Assembly (NCBI GenBank): GCA_009885805.1
Contig: VFJZ01000089.1
Span: 1 to 46,241, forward strand
From: Actinomycetota bacterium
GTDB lineage: Bacteria; Actinomycetota; Thermoleophilia; Gaiellales; F1-60-MAGs149
Reading direction: 5' to 3'
DNA: 46,241 bases
Position 1 is the first letter of the stretch, and each line of letters opens with the position of its first letter. The position numbers and the translations under genes were made by a program. This document shows positions 1 through 8,256 of the stretch, in pieces. Under the pieces are notes generated by a model, which was not told the origin of the DNA, did not search any database, and saw only the letters and a list, made by a program, of their open reading frames with translations.

Positions 1-2
1 CC

Positions 3-1139
3 TTCGTAGGCATGGCAGCCGCTGCGGTGGCGCTGTCCGGCGTCGGCGCCAAACCCTCTCACCAGCACGACGCGTCGGCCGCCGCCGCCCCCTCGGCGAC
101 CGCCGCGCCACCGCAGCTCCGGATCTACTTCATCGCCGCCGACGAGGTCGAGTGGGACTACGCGCCACTCGGGCAGAACACGATCACCGGCGAGCCCTTC
201 GGCGAGGCCGAGAACGTGTTCGTCGGCAACGGGCCCGATCGGATCGGCAGCGTGTACCGCAAGTCCCTCTATCGCGAGTACACGGATGCCAGTTTCAGCA
301 CCCTCAAGCCGCGGGCCGCGCGCGACGCGTACCTCGGCTTCCTCGGGCCGGTCGTCCGCGCGCAGGTCGGCGACACGATCCGGATCGTCTTCCGCAACAA
401 CACGTCGCTGCCGGCCAGCGTCCATCCGCACAACGTCCTCTACGACAAGAAGAGCGAGGGCGCGCCGTACGACGACGGCACCGGTGCGGCAGCCAAGGGT
501 GACGACGCGGTCGCTCCCGGCACGACCTACACCTACACGTGGAAGGTTCCGGAGCGCGCCGGCCCCGGGCCGGGCGACGGCTCGTCGGTCACCTCGATGT
601 ACCACTCCCACGTGGACGAGATCACCGATACCTACGCCGGGCTGATCGGGCCGATGATCATCACGCGCGCCGGCATGGCGCGCGCGGACGGCTCACCGAT
701 CGACGTCGACCGCGAGATCGTCAGCCTCTTCGAGGTCGTCGACGAGAACACCAGCCCCCACCTGCAGCACAACATCGACGCGTACACCGGCGATCCGACG
801 TCCGTCGTTGCCGACGACGAGGCCTTCGTGGAGTCGAACCTGATGCACGGTGTCAACGGCTACGTCTACGGCGGCGGCCCGCACCCGGTGATGAGGAGTG
901 GCGAGCGCGTCCGCTGGTACCTGATCGGCATGGGCACCGAGGTCGACCTGCACACGCCGCACTGGCACGGCAACACGCTTCTCAGTGCGATGGGTATGCG
1001 GATGGACATGGCCGAGCTCATGCCCGGCTCGATGCAGGCCTACGACATGCGACCCGACAACCCGGGCGTGTGGCTCTACCACTGCCACGTCAACGACCAC
1101 ATCGCCGCCGGCATGATGACGGTGTTCGAGGTCAGGTAG
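3..1139 (+). CDS. Two-domain multicopper oxidase, 5' end outside window
   Basis: Laccase-like copper oxidase, predicted to act outside the membrane. Counting from the ATG at 12, all four copper motifs are present: HPH (138-140), YHSH (197-200), HTPHWHG (314-320) and YHCHVNDHIAAGM (356-368). The last carries the type-1 Cys, His and Met ligands. About 375 residues and two cupredoxin domains fit the small two-domain laccase group rather than three-domain enzymes. The frame stays open upstream of the ATG and reads F-V-G just before it. With the Ala-rich stretch ending near residue 13 this looks like the end of a Tat signal (RRxFVG), so the true start probably lies before base 1. The gene converges on the aldolase with 3 bp between stops. 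The substrate cannot be told from sequence. Confidence 0.9.
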   Translation, partial: FVGMAAAAVALSGVGAKPSHQHDASAAAAPSATAAPPQLRIYFIAADEVEWDYAPLGQNTITGEPFGEAENVFVGNGPDRIGSVYRKSLYREYTDASFSTLKPRAARDAYLGFLGPVVRAQVGDTIRIVFRNNTSLPASVHPHNVLYDKKSEGAPYDDGTGAAAKGDDAVAPGTTYTYTWKVPERAGPGPGDGSSVTSMYHSHVDEITDTYAGLIGPMIITRAGMARADGSPIDVDREIVSLFEVVDENTSPHLQHNIDAYTGDPTSVVADDEAFVESNLMHGVNGYVYGGGPHPVMRSGERVRWYLIGMGTEVDLHTPHWHGNTLLSAMGMRMDMAELMPGSMQAYDMRPDNPGVWLYHCHVNDHIAAGMMTVFEVR

Positions 1140-1142
1140 CGG

Positions 1143-1928
1143 TCAGGTTGCGTTGCGGACGGCGGCGACCGCGACGGTCGCCGCCGTCTGCAGCATCCCG
1201 ATCTCGGCCGAGTGGCTCATGATGTTGACTCGCGGCGCCCAGCGCACCGCCGAGGAGACCGTGTTCATCTGCAGCGCCGACCAGCGACCGGTGGAGCGGC
1301 AGGCTGCTGCGACGCGCTCGATCGCCGCCTCGACCAGCGGGTGGTCGAGCTGCCCGGGGACGCCGAGTGCGATCGAGAGGTCGTTCGGCCCGACGAACAA
1401 CACGTCGACGCCGTCGAGCGCCGCGATCTCCTCGCAGGCCTCGAGGGCCGACAGCGTCTCGATCTGGATCATCACGATCCGCTCCGCGTTCATCGCCGCC
1501 ATCGCTTCGGCGACATCGCCGGAGCGGAAGCCGGTGTGGCCGCGGCCCAGCGCGGAGCCGCGGCGACCGGCTGGCGGGTAGGTCGCGATCGCTGCGGCGT
1601 CGCGCGCGTCGTCGATGCCCCTGATCCGCGGCACCATCACGCCCTGAGCGCCGCCGTCGAGTGCCTGCGCGATCGGGACGTAGTCCGCGGCGGGCACGCG
1701 GACGATCGGCGTGATGCCGTCGGCGAGCGCGGCGCGGCAGAGGTCGGCGGTGGTCTCCGGGCCGAACGGCCCGTGCTCGGCGTCGACGATGACGAAATCG
1801 AAGCCGGCGTTCGCGAGGATGCGCATCACCGCCGGCTGACGGAACTCGGCGACCATCGTGCCGATGGCGCGCTGCCCGCCGGCGAGGCGGGTGCGGAGGA
1901 CGTTTGGCGGAACGATGGGGCTCGACAT
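1143..1928 (-). CDS. HpcH/HpaI-family class II aldolase
   Basis: TIM-barrel, metal-dependent aldolase of the HpaI/GarL/RhmA family, which cleaves 2-keto-hydroxy acids to pyruvate and an aldehyde. From the ATG at 1928 it has 261 residues, the usual length. Visible family motifs are DAEHG with the catalytic His at 52, IVRVP with the phosphate/pyruvate-contacting Arg, MIQIET (Gln and metal-ligand Glu) and GPNDLS (metal-ligand Asp). A GTG at 1946 would add six residues; I prefer the ATG because homologues start close to it, but neither start has a clear Shine-Dalgarno. It lies downstream of ileS across a palindrome-rich gap. The exact substrate is unknown. Confidence 0.85.
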   Translation of the reverse strand: MSSPIVPPNVLRTRLAGGQRAIGTMVAEFRQPAVMRILANAGFDFVIVDAEHGPFGPETTADLCRAALADGITPIVRVPAADYVPIAQALDGGAQGVMVPRIRGIDDARDAAAIATYPPAGRRGSALGRGHTGFRSGDVAEAMAAMNAERIVMIQIETLSALEACEEIAALDGVDVLFVGPNDLSIALGVPGQLDHPLVEAAIERVAAACRSTGRWSALQMNTVSSAVRWAPRVNIMSHSAEIGMLQTAATVAVAAVRNAT

Positions 1929-1958
1929 CGCCCGGAACGATTGCACGGAGCGGCGCGC

Positions 1959-2035
1959 GCCCCGCCATGGCGGGGCCTGGCCCCCTTGTCGGCCGGCCCG
2001 GGGACTGGCCCCGGTCTGGCCGTTTATGGGGACAG
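1959..2035. repeat. GC-rich palindrome cluster between ileS and the aldolase gene
   Basis: The 210-bp gap 1929-2138 has no convincing gene. It holds a perfect 18-bp palindrome, GCCCCGCCATGGCGGGGC, at 1959-1976. GGGGCCTGGCCCC (a palindrome around one T) follows at about 1972-1984, then GGGGACTGGCCCC and other GGCC/CCGG-rich pieces up to about 2035. It lies past the ileS stop, so it may fold in the transcript end, but no T-tract follows and it is not a classic intrinsic terminator. The GGCCTGGCC core is also found in the inverted repeat at 42962-43040. Confidence 0.5.
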
Positions 2036-2138
2036 GTCACGGCGTACGGCGCGAAACGCGTCACGGACCGCGCGGGTCCCGGCACTGTCGGCGTGTCGGC
2101 GGCGGCAGTCCGTGCCGCGCCGTGGCGGAGCGTTGTCG

Positions 2139-5100
2139 CTACGCGCGCGCTATCACGACGCGCACCTCGGAGCCCTCGCTGCCGATGACCTCGCCGCCCT
2201 CCACCTCGCCCTCGCCGAGGCTCGTCGCCAGCACCTCCCCGGCGATTAGCGCCCCGAACGCCGCGAGCACGCGCTGCCCACGCTCGTTCGCGGCGTACGT
2301 GACCCGGATGCGATCGGTCAGCTCGAACCCGGCATCGCGTCGGAGACCCTGCAGGTGGTGGACAAGGTCGCGCGCGATCCCCTCGTCGAGCAGGGCCTCG
2401 TCGAGCGCCGTATCGATGCCGACCGCCATCCCGCCCTCGTGCGCGACCGCGAGGCCCTCGCGCGGCGTCACGCGTTCCTCGTACTCCTCCGGCGAGAGCT
2501 CCCACTCACCGACCCGCACCGTGTCGCCGTCGCGCGTGTAGATGCCCTCGCGCAGCAGGCGCTGCACCTCGGGCACCGCCTTGCCGAGGCGCTTGCCGAC
2601 GGCGCGGAAGTTCGGAACGAGATCGACGGCGACGATCTCGCCGACGTCGTCGATGATGCGCACCGCCTTGACGTTGAGCTCGGCGGCGATCTCCGCGGCG
2701 TGCTCCTCCAGGGCGGCACGCTGGCTCGCCGGCGCGGCGACAACGGCCTCGGCGAGCGGCTGGCGGAGCTTCGATACCGGCGGTCCGGCCTGCGCCCGCG
2801 CCGCACGGCCGAGCCGGACCGCGGTCTGCGTCGCCGCCATCGCCTCGACGAGCGCCGGGTCGGCGATCGCGGCGACGTGGGCGGGGTAGCCAGCGAGGTG
2901 CACGGAGGACGGCGCGTCCGGGCACTGGTCGCGGACGACCGTCTGCCACAACTCGTCCGCGAGGAACGGCATCACCGGCGCGATCAGGCGGCTCACCTGC
3001 ACGAGGCAGTACCAGAGCGTCCGGAACGCCGCCTGCTTGTCGGTGTCGTCCGACGCCTTCCAGAAGCGGGCGCGCGAGCCGCGGATGTACCAGTTCGAGA
3101 GGTCGTCGATGAACGCCTCGACCTCGCGCGTGAACGCCGGCGTCCAGTAGCCGTCGAGCGCCTCACGCGACGCCGCCGTCACCGCCTGGGCACGCGCGAC
3201 GATCCAGCGGTCGAGCGTCGAGGCGACCGCCGGGCCGCTCGCGAGGTCGTCGTAGACGGGCTCGAACCGGTCGACCTCGGCGTACTGGACGAAGAAGCGG
3301 TACGAGTTCCAGAGCGTCAGCAGGCGGCGCTTCACGTCGGTCGCCGGCCCGTAGCCGAAATTCATGTTCTGGCTCGGCGTCTGCCCGGCGAACAGCCAGC
3401 GCATCACATCGGCGCCCATCCGCTCGATCGCGTCGTCGAACCAGATCGCGTTGCCCCACGACTTGTGCATCGGGCGGCCGGTCTCGTCGTGCAGCTTCTC
3501 GTACGCGAGCACGCGCCGGTAGGGCGCCTCCCCGACGAGGACGACGCTCATGAAGAGCTGCGAGTAGAACCAGAGGCGGATCTGCTCGCGCATCTCGGAG
3601 ATCCAGTCCGCCGGAAACCAGCGCTCCCAGTAGGCGTGATCAGGGAGGTCGGCCTTCGTCAGACCCTCCCCCGCGCCCTTCGCGTAGCCGCCCTCGACAA
3701 AGGTGTCGCGCTGCCACCCGAGGGTCGAGAACGGGACGATGCCCGCGTCGAGCCAGCAGTCGCCGACCTCCGGGATCCGCTCCGCGATCTCGCCGTCGTC
3801 CGTGCGGATGCGGATCGCATCGATCCACGGCCGGTGCAGCTCGGGCAGCGCGTCGACGAGCGCCGGGTCGACGGCGCGCTCGCGCAGCTCCGCGACGGAG
3901 CCGACCACGGTCACCTTCCCGGACGGCGCGACGTAGAACGGCAGCGGCAGGCCCCAGTAGCGCTTGCGGGAGATGCACCAGTCCCCCATGTTGCGCAGCC
4001 AGTCCTCCATCCGCTTGCCGTAGAACTCGGGCGTCCACTCGACGGTGCGGTTCGCCTCGATCATGCGCTCGCGCACGCCGTCGGCGGCGATGAACCACTC
4101 GTCGACGACGCGGAAGATCAGCTCGGTGCCGCAGCGCCAGCAGGTCGGGTAGCGGTGCGTGATCTCCTCGGCGCGCAGCAGCCGGCCGCGCTGGCCAAGG
4201 TCCTCGATGATCCGCTGGCGCGCATCCGCCGTCGACGAGCCGTGCAGCCAGCCGTAGTCCGCGTAGAACGCGCCGGCGTCATCGACGGGGACGAGGACGG
4301 CGAGACCCTCGTCGCGGCCGACGTTGAAGTCCTCCTCGCCGCAGCCGGGCGCGATGTGGACGATGCCGGTGCCCTCGTCCGCGCCGACCTCGCTCCAGGC
4401 GACGACGCGGTGCTCGACGGCGTCCTGCGCGGGCAACTCGTCGAACGGCCCGTGGTAGGTGCGGCCGACCAACTCGGCGCCGCGGGCGGTGCGCGCGACC
4501 TTCGCGCCCGGGCCGAACACCGCCTCGACGCGCGCCTCCTGCACCCACGCGACACCGGGCCCGCCGACGACCGCGGCGTAGGTGGCGTCGGGATCGACGG
4601 CAGCGGCGACGTTCGCCGGCAGCGTCCAGGGCGTTGTCGTCCAGACCACGAGCGCCTCGTCCGTGCAGTCCGCGAGCGGCAGGTAGACGAAGAGCGACGG
4701 GTGCGTGAGGTCGCGGTAGCAGTCGGTCGCCGTCAGCTCGTGCTGGGAGAGCGACGTGCCGCAGCGCGGGCACCAGATCATCGGGCGGTGGCCGGTGAAG
4801 AGCCAGTCGGAGTCGGCGCAGCGCTTCAGGAAGCCCCAGATGTACTCGATGTTCGCGTCGGTCATCGTGAAGTACGACCGCTCCCAGTCCATCCACTGCC
4901 CGAGGCGCTGCGACTGGCGCGTCTGCACCGCCGAGTACTCGGCGACGCGGTCGCGGCAGGCCCGCATGAAGCGGTCGAGACCGTACTCCTCGATCTCCCG
5001 CTTCGAGTTCAGCCCGAGCGCCTTCTCCACCTCGACCTCGACCCACAGCCCCTGGCAGTCGAAGCCGTTCTGGAAGCGCTGGTCGCGCCCCTGCATCGCG

Positions 5101-5321
5101 TGATAGCGCTGGAACAGATCCTTCAGCGACCGGCCCCAGGCGTGGTGGACGCCCATCGAGTTGTTGGCGGTGATCGGGCCGTCCGTGAACGAGTACGGCT
5201 CGCCGCCGCGGATCTGCTCGCGCAGCTGCTCGAAGGTGCCGTCGCGCTCCCACACCTCAAGCATCCGGTGCTCGATCTCCGGATGGTCGGGCTTCTCTGC
5301 GACGGGACGGTACGGCGGCAT
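2139..5321 (-). CDS. ileS: Isoleucyl-tRNA synthetase (eukaryote-like type)
   Basis: Charges tRNA-Ile in the cytoplasm. The product of 1060 residues has the class Ia order: Rossmann fold with a HIGH-type motif HHAWGR (59-64), a large CP1 editing insert, a KMSKS-type motif MHKSWGN (about 618) and a C-terminal anticodon-binding region. Cys pairs (CPRCG, CWRCG) sit in the insert. The HHAWGR and HKSWGN forms are those of the eukaryote-like IleRS2 group, which in other bacteria is linked to mupirocin tolerance; tolerance here is only inference. I chose the ATG at 5321 over a GTG at 5357 because GAGAGG lies 6 nt before it and the sequence MPPYRPV fits the family start. Confidence 0.96.
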   Translation of the reverse strand: MPPYRPVAEKPDHPEIEHRMLEVWERDGTFEQLREQIRGGEPYSFTDGPITANNSMGVHHAWGRSLKDLFQRYHAMQGRDQRFQNGFDCQGLWVEVEVEKALGLNSKREIEEYGLDRFMRACRDRVAEYSAVQTRQSQRLGQWMDWERSYFTMTDANIEYIWGFLKRCADSDWLFTGHRPMIWCPRCGTSLSQHELTATDCYRDLTHPSLFVYLPLADCTDEALVVWTTTPWTLPANVAAAVDPDATYAAVVGGPGVAWVQEARVEAVFGPGAKVARTARGAELVGRTYHGPFDELPAQDAVEHRVVAWSEVGADEGTGIVHIAPGCGEEDFNVGRDEGLAVLVPVDDAGAFYADYGWLHGSSTADARQRIIEDLGQRGRLLRAEEITHRYPTCWRCGTELIFRVVDEWFIAADGVRERMIEANRTVEWTPEFYGKRMEDWLRNMGDWCISRKRYWGLPLPFYVAPSGKVTVVGSVAELRERAVDPALVDALPELHRPWIDAIRIRTDDGEIAERIPEVGDCWLDAGIVPFSTLGWQRDTFVEGGYAKGAGEGLTKADLPDHAYWERWFPADWISEMREQIRLWFYSQLFMSVVLVGEAPYRRVLAYEKLHDETGRPMHKSWGNAIWFDDAIERMGADVMRWLFAGQTPSQNMNFGYGPATDVKRRLLTLWNSYRFFVQYAEVDRFEPVYDDLASGPAVASTLDRWIVARAQAVTAASREALDGYWTPAFTREVEAFIDDLSNWYIRGSRARFWKASDDTDKQAAFRTLWYCLVQVSRLIAPVMPFLADELWQTVVRDQCPDAPSSVHLAGYPAHVAAIADPALVEAMAATQTAVRLGRAARAQAGPPVSKLRQPLAEAVVAAPASQRAALEEHAAEIAAELNVKAVRIIDDVGEIVAVDLVPNFRAVGKRLGKAVPEVQRLLREGIYTRDGDTVRVGEWELSPEEYEERVTPREGLAVAHEGGMAVGIDTALDEALLDEGIARDLVHHLQGLRRDAGFELTDRIRVTYAANERGQRVLAAFGALIAGEVLATSLGEGEVEGGEVIGSEGSEVRVVIARA

Positions 5322-5327
5322 CAACGA

Positions 5328-5440
5328 CCTCTCGGAGGGGCTCCGCAAGGGTGCCACAGTGGTCGATCGACACTCGCCGCTGGGAAACCCATTGAAAACG
5401 TTCCTATTCTCCGAAAATCCCCTGGCTATCGCCGCCGCCC
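5328..5440 (-). promoter_or_regulatory. ileS leader; candidate T-box-like translational element
   Basis: On the minus strand the ileS leader contains TGGCACC (forward 5350-5356), the form of the T-box core TGGNACC. A perfect hairpin CGGAG-CCC-CTCCG (5333-5345) comes next, ending at the Shine-Dalgarno GAGAGG (5328-5333). Further 5' are the palindrome GTCGATCGAC and a TGGG-TTT-CCCA hairpin. Actinobacterial ileS genes are often under translational T-boxes in which a sequestering hairpin covers the SD. Against it, the usual AGGG before and GCG after the core are poor, and I could not assign a Stem I with an ATC specifier. Confidence 0.35.
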
Positions 5441-5512
5441 CAGGCCGGTAGCATGAGAGTCAGGCACGGATGATCGGGCGTCCTGGCGGACGCGCGACGT
5501 CTTCGCTACCCC

Positions 5513-7972
5513 ATGCTCGGACGACCGTTCCTCTACACCTGCGCGCTAACCCTCTGGCTCGCCCCGGGAACTGCCCTCGCGGAGCCGCCCGGGGCCGATC
5601 CTGTCGTCCGTCAGGTCGTGGCGAGCGCAACGCTCACTCTCGATCAGGTCGATCCGGCGGTTGCCATGGGACCGTCCGGCGCGCGCCTGGTCGCCGTCGC
5701 GCAGGGCGACGCGAATGGCGGCGTCGACGTGTGGCGACGCCTTACCCCGAGCACCTGGGGCCATGAGGCCATCACCGCATCGCCGGCGTTCCAGCCGACG
5801 CTGGCCTGGGCGACGGGGACCGACGCGTACCTGGCCTGGGCGAACGAGACCGGTGGCTGCCCCGCCACCGGCAACCTGTACGTCGCGTCGTCCACGGACG
5901 GCGGCCATCACTGGGCCGAGCCGGCGTCGGGCGTGTACGGGCCCGTGCCCTTCGCACGGTCGTGGCCGCGGATGGGCTCGTCAACCACTGGCGTCCCGAT
6001 GCTCGTCTCGCAGCAGACGGACTGCGTGACCGGCGTCAGCAAGGTGGCCGTCGCATGGAAGGCAGCGCATTTCGCCGACTGGGCGAAGACGATCGAGTTC
6101 AGTGGCAGCTATCCGGCGCTGGCGAATCTCGGCACCGTCGGCGACCGGACGACGTTCGCGCTGGCCTGGTACGACGCTTCCTCGTCGATCGTCCGGTTCA
6201 AGACGTGCTACATCGACCACGGCCCGTTCGACGGATTCAACGACTGGAGTTGCGGCGCTGTCGTCACACTCGGCAACGCAGCCGCCGCTGGCCCGATCAC
6301 CGTGGGCTCTACCACAACGACGCCCATGCCGGCGCCCGAACTGGCCTGCGGCGGCGGCACCTGCCACGTCGTCTGGGCGACGGACGCCGGCAGCGGCCGC
6401 AGCACCGTCCGCTACGCCCGGGCTGACGCGCCGTACACGACGTGGTCGTCGCCCGTCGATGTCGCGGGCTCGGCGCCGTCGTCGGAGTCGCAGTTCCTCC
6501 CGGCCGTTGCGGCGGGTCCGGGCGGCCGGGGCGACGTCGTCTACCTCGACACCCGTCCGACCGGAATCTACTACGCCGCCTTCCAGACGTCGTTCTCGGC
6601 AACCGGGCGCGGCCGTGACGTCCAGCTGACGGCGGACATATCGCCGCCCACCTCGACGTTCGGCGACCGCATTGCCGCCGTCGGCTACGTCGACGCCGCC
6701 TTCCCCGTCGGCGGCACCGCCGCCGCTTACGTGCCGTCATACGCAGGCGACCTGTGGGAGGCCGAGCTGTGGCACGGCTGGACGACGCCGACACTACCGC
6801 CGCCGGCCGGCACCGACCAGCCCGTCGGCAAGAACGACTCGCTCGCCATTGATGGCTGGCTCGTCGCCGACGATCTCGACGGCGATCCGGTCACGATCAC
6901 GACGCCGGACCCGGCCCATGGCTCCGTCTCCGGAAGCACGTACAGCCCGGACCTCTCCTTCGCCGGCCACGACGACGTCGTGGTGCAGGCCGATGACGGC
7001 TGGAATCCGCCGACCGCCGCAACGCACGGCGTCGACGTCCAGAACGCGGCACCGGCCCTCGATGCTCCCGGTCCCGTGATCGTCAGCGAGGGATCGAGCA
7101 TCGACGTGCCGCTGACCGCGCTCGACCCGGATCCAGCCGACGCCATCGGCTTCTCGATCGTCAACCCGGGCTGGCCGCTGAATGTCGCGGGCCGCCTGCA
7201 GATCGTCGGCACGAACCTTCGTATCACCGTGCCGAGCGGCGTCCGTTCGCTGAGCCCGGTCAACGTCACGATCCGCGCGACCGACACGACGACGCCGTCC
7301 TCGCTCGCGCTCACCGCCGACCAGGGCATCGCGATCACGCTGCAGCCGCAGCTCGCCGTGCCCGAGATCGGCAAGCTGACCCTCACCGGCAATGACCTCA
7401 CCCGCGCCTTCTTCGCCCCGGTGACCTGGCCCGACGCGGCGGCTAGCTGCCTCGCAGCCGGTACGTGCCACCTCCGCCACGAGTGGACGTTCGACGACGG
7501 CACGACGGCGACGGTGTTGGACCGGGCCAGCGTGACGCACGCCTACGCCCGCCCAGGGGTCTACCGGCCCGAGGTGCGGGTGACCGTCCTGTACGGAGCC
7601 TGGGCCGTCAGCGCCTCGCGCGCGTTCTCGGGCGACGTCACCGTCGCCGCCGACGGGCGGCGGATCCTCTCCGTCCAGCCGACCGTCCGGGTGAGCCGCA
7701 ACCGCGCCGTCGTGCGGGTCAGGGTGCGCGGGCGCTCGTCGGGCTCGGTGCTCGTGCGGCTGCGGGTCGGGAAGACGACGATCTCACGACGCGTGCAGCT
7801 GAGCGGCGGGTCGGTTGGCGACCTCGGCGCGGCACGCACCGTGACGTTCTCGGTGCCGCGGCTGTCGTCACTGGCGTCACGGCGCGCCAGGCTCGACGTG
7901 CGCTACGAGCAGATGCTCGCGACCGACGAGCCGGCGCCGTCCGCCGTGCTCCGCACCCTCATCCTGCGGTAG
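5513..7972 (+). CDS. Large secreted protein: propeller-like N-half, Ig-like and PKD domains
   Basis: Predicted extracellular protein of 819 residues with no clear enzymatic motif. It starts with a signal peptide (hydrophobic core LYTCALTLWLAPGTALA). The first ~400 residues have repeated SSTDGGHHWA-like and WA/AW-rich strands like sialidase-type (BNR) beta-propellers. Next comes a cadherin/Big-like segment rich in D-x-D-G (about 440-500), a second Ig-like segment, then a PKD domain (WTFDDGTTATV...VTHAYARPGVY, about 660-700). The end is an Arg/Val-rich beta region. A -10-like TAGCAT lies at 5449-5454, giving a leader of about 50 nt. Its 3' end overlaps the convergent 59-aa gene by 14 bp. A role in surface binding or polysaccharide contact is only inference. 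Confidence 0.8.
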   Translation: MLGRPFLYTCALTLWLAPGTALAEPPGADPVVRQVVASATLTLDQVDPAVAMGPSGARLVAVAQGDANGGVDVWRRLTPSTWGHEAITASPAFQPTLAWATGTDAYLAWANETGGCPATGNLYVASSTDGGHHWAEPASGVYGPVPFARSWPRMGSSTTGVPMLVSQQTDCVTGVSKVAVAWKAAHFADWAKTIEFSGSYPALANLGTVGDRTTFALAWYDASSSIVRFKTCYIDHGPFDGFNDWSCGAVVTLGNAAAAGPITVGSTTTTPMPAPELACGGGTCHVVWATDAGSGRSTVRYARADAPYTTWSSPVDVAGSAPSSESQFLPAVAAGPGGRGDVVYLDTRPTGIYYAAFQTSFSATGRGRDVQLTADISPPTSTFGDRIAAVGYVDAAFPVGGTAAAYVPSYAGDLWEAELWHGWTTPTLPPPAGTDQPVGKNDSLAIDGWLVADDLDGDPVTITTPDPAHGSVSGSTYSPDLSFAGHDDVVVQADDGWNPPTAATHGVDVQNAAPALDAPGPVIVSEGSSIDVPLTALDPDPADAIGFSIVNPGWPLNVAGRLQIVGTNLRITVPSGVRSLSPVNVTIRATDTTTPSSLALTADQGIAITLQPQLAVPEIGKLTLTGNDLTRAFFAPVTWPDAAASCLAAGTCHLRHEWTFDDGTTATVLDRASVTHAYARPGVYRPEVRVTVLYGAWAVSASRAFSGDVTVAADGRRILSVQPTVRVSRNRAVVRVRVRGRSSGSVLVRLRVGKTTISRRVQLSGGSVGDLGAARTVTFSVPRLSSLASRRARLDVRYEQMLATDEPAPSAVLRTLILR

Positions 7973-8138
7973 GCTCGGCGCCGTAGCGCCTGAAGTGGTC
8001 GCGGCACCAGCTGTCGAAGGCAGCGTGGCGACCGAGGTAGATCTCGAGCGCGCGCAACCCGGACGCGAACCAGGCGTCGAAGTCGTCCTCGTCGACCAAC
8101 TCGGCTGTCGAGAGGTCATGCCATTCCTGCCACTCCAT
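7959..8138 (-). CDS. Small conserved-looking hypothetical protein (59 aa)
   Basis: A 59-residue soluble protein beginning MEWQEWHDLSTAEL, acidic in the middle and rich in Trp, His and Phe. It has no signal peptide or membrane segment and no family I recognise. The composition looks like real coding sequence. The frame can be extended upstream, but the extension runs through the inverted repeat at 8181-8254 and looks artificial, so I start at the ATG at 8138. The stop overlaps the convergent secreted-protein gene by 14 bp. It lies in the same direction as the S8 protease gene but is separated from it by the inverted repeat. Confidence 0.5.
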   Translation of the reverse strand: MEWQEWHDLSTAELVDEDDFDAWFASGLRALEIYLGRHAAFDSWCRDHFRRYGAEPTAG

Positions 8139-8180
8139 GCGGACGCTCAGATTCTGCGCCGCGTGGGCCGGTCCTGCAAG

Positions 8181-8254
8181 GTGTCGCAATGGTGCCAGGC
8201 ACGAATGCGACAGGCTTCGCCGTGTCGCATTCGTGCCTGGCACCATTGCGACAC
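8181..8254. repeat. Perfect 32-bp inverted repeat (REP-like hairpin)
   Basis: Arms 8181-8212 and 8223-8254 are exact reverse complements, separated by 10 nt (GGCTTCGCCG). Each arm contains its own palindrome GTGCC-A-GGCAC. The element ends 2 bp from the stop codon of the S8 protease gene and lies before the 59-aa gene. No T-tract follows, so it is not a classic terminator, although the RNA could form a very stable hairpin that protects the protease mRNA end. Confidence 0.85.
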
Positions 8255-8256
8255 GC

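Noticed and set aside
2355-5456. Long plus-strand frame of 1033 codons opposite ileS
   Set aside because: Arg/Val/Leu-rich low-complexity shadow typical of GC-rich DNA; ileS on the other strand is unmistakable.
8181-8254. Classic rho-independent terminator
   Set aside because: The hairpin is strong but no T-tract follows on either side; the same holds for the other palindromes.
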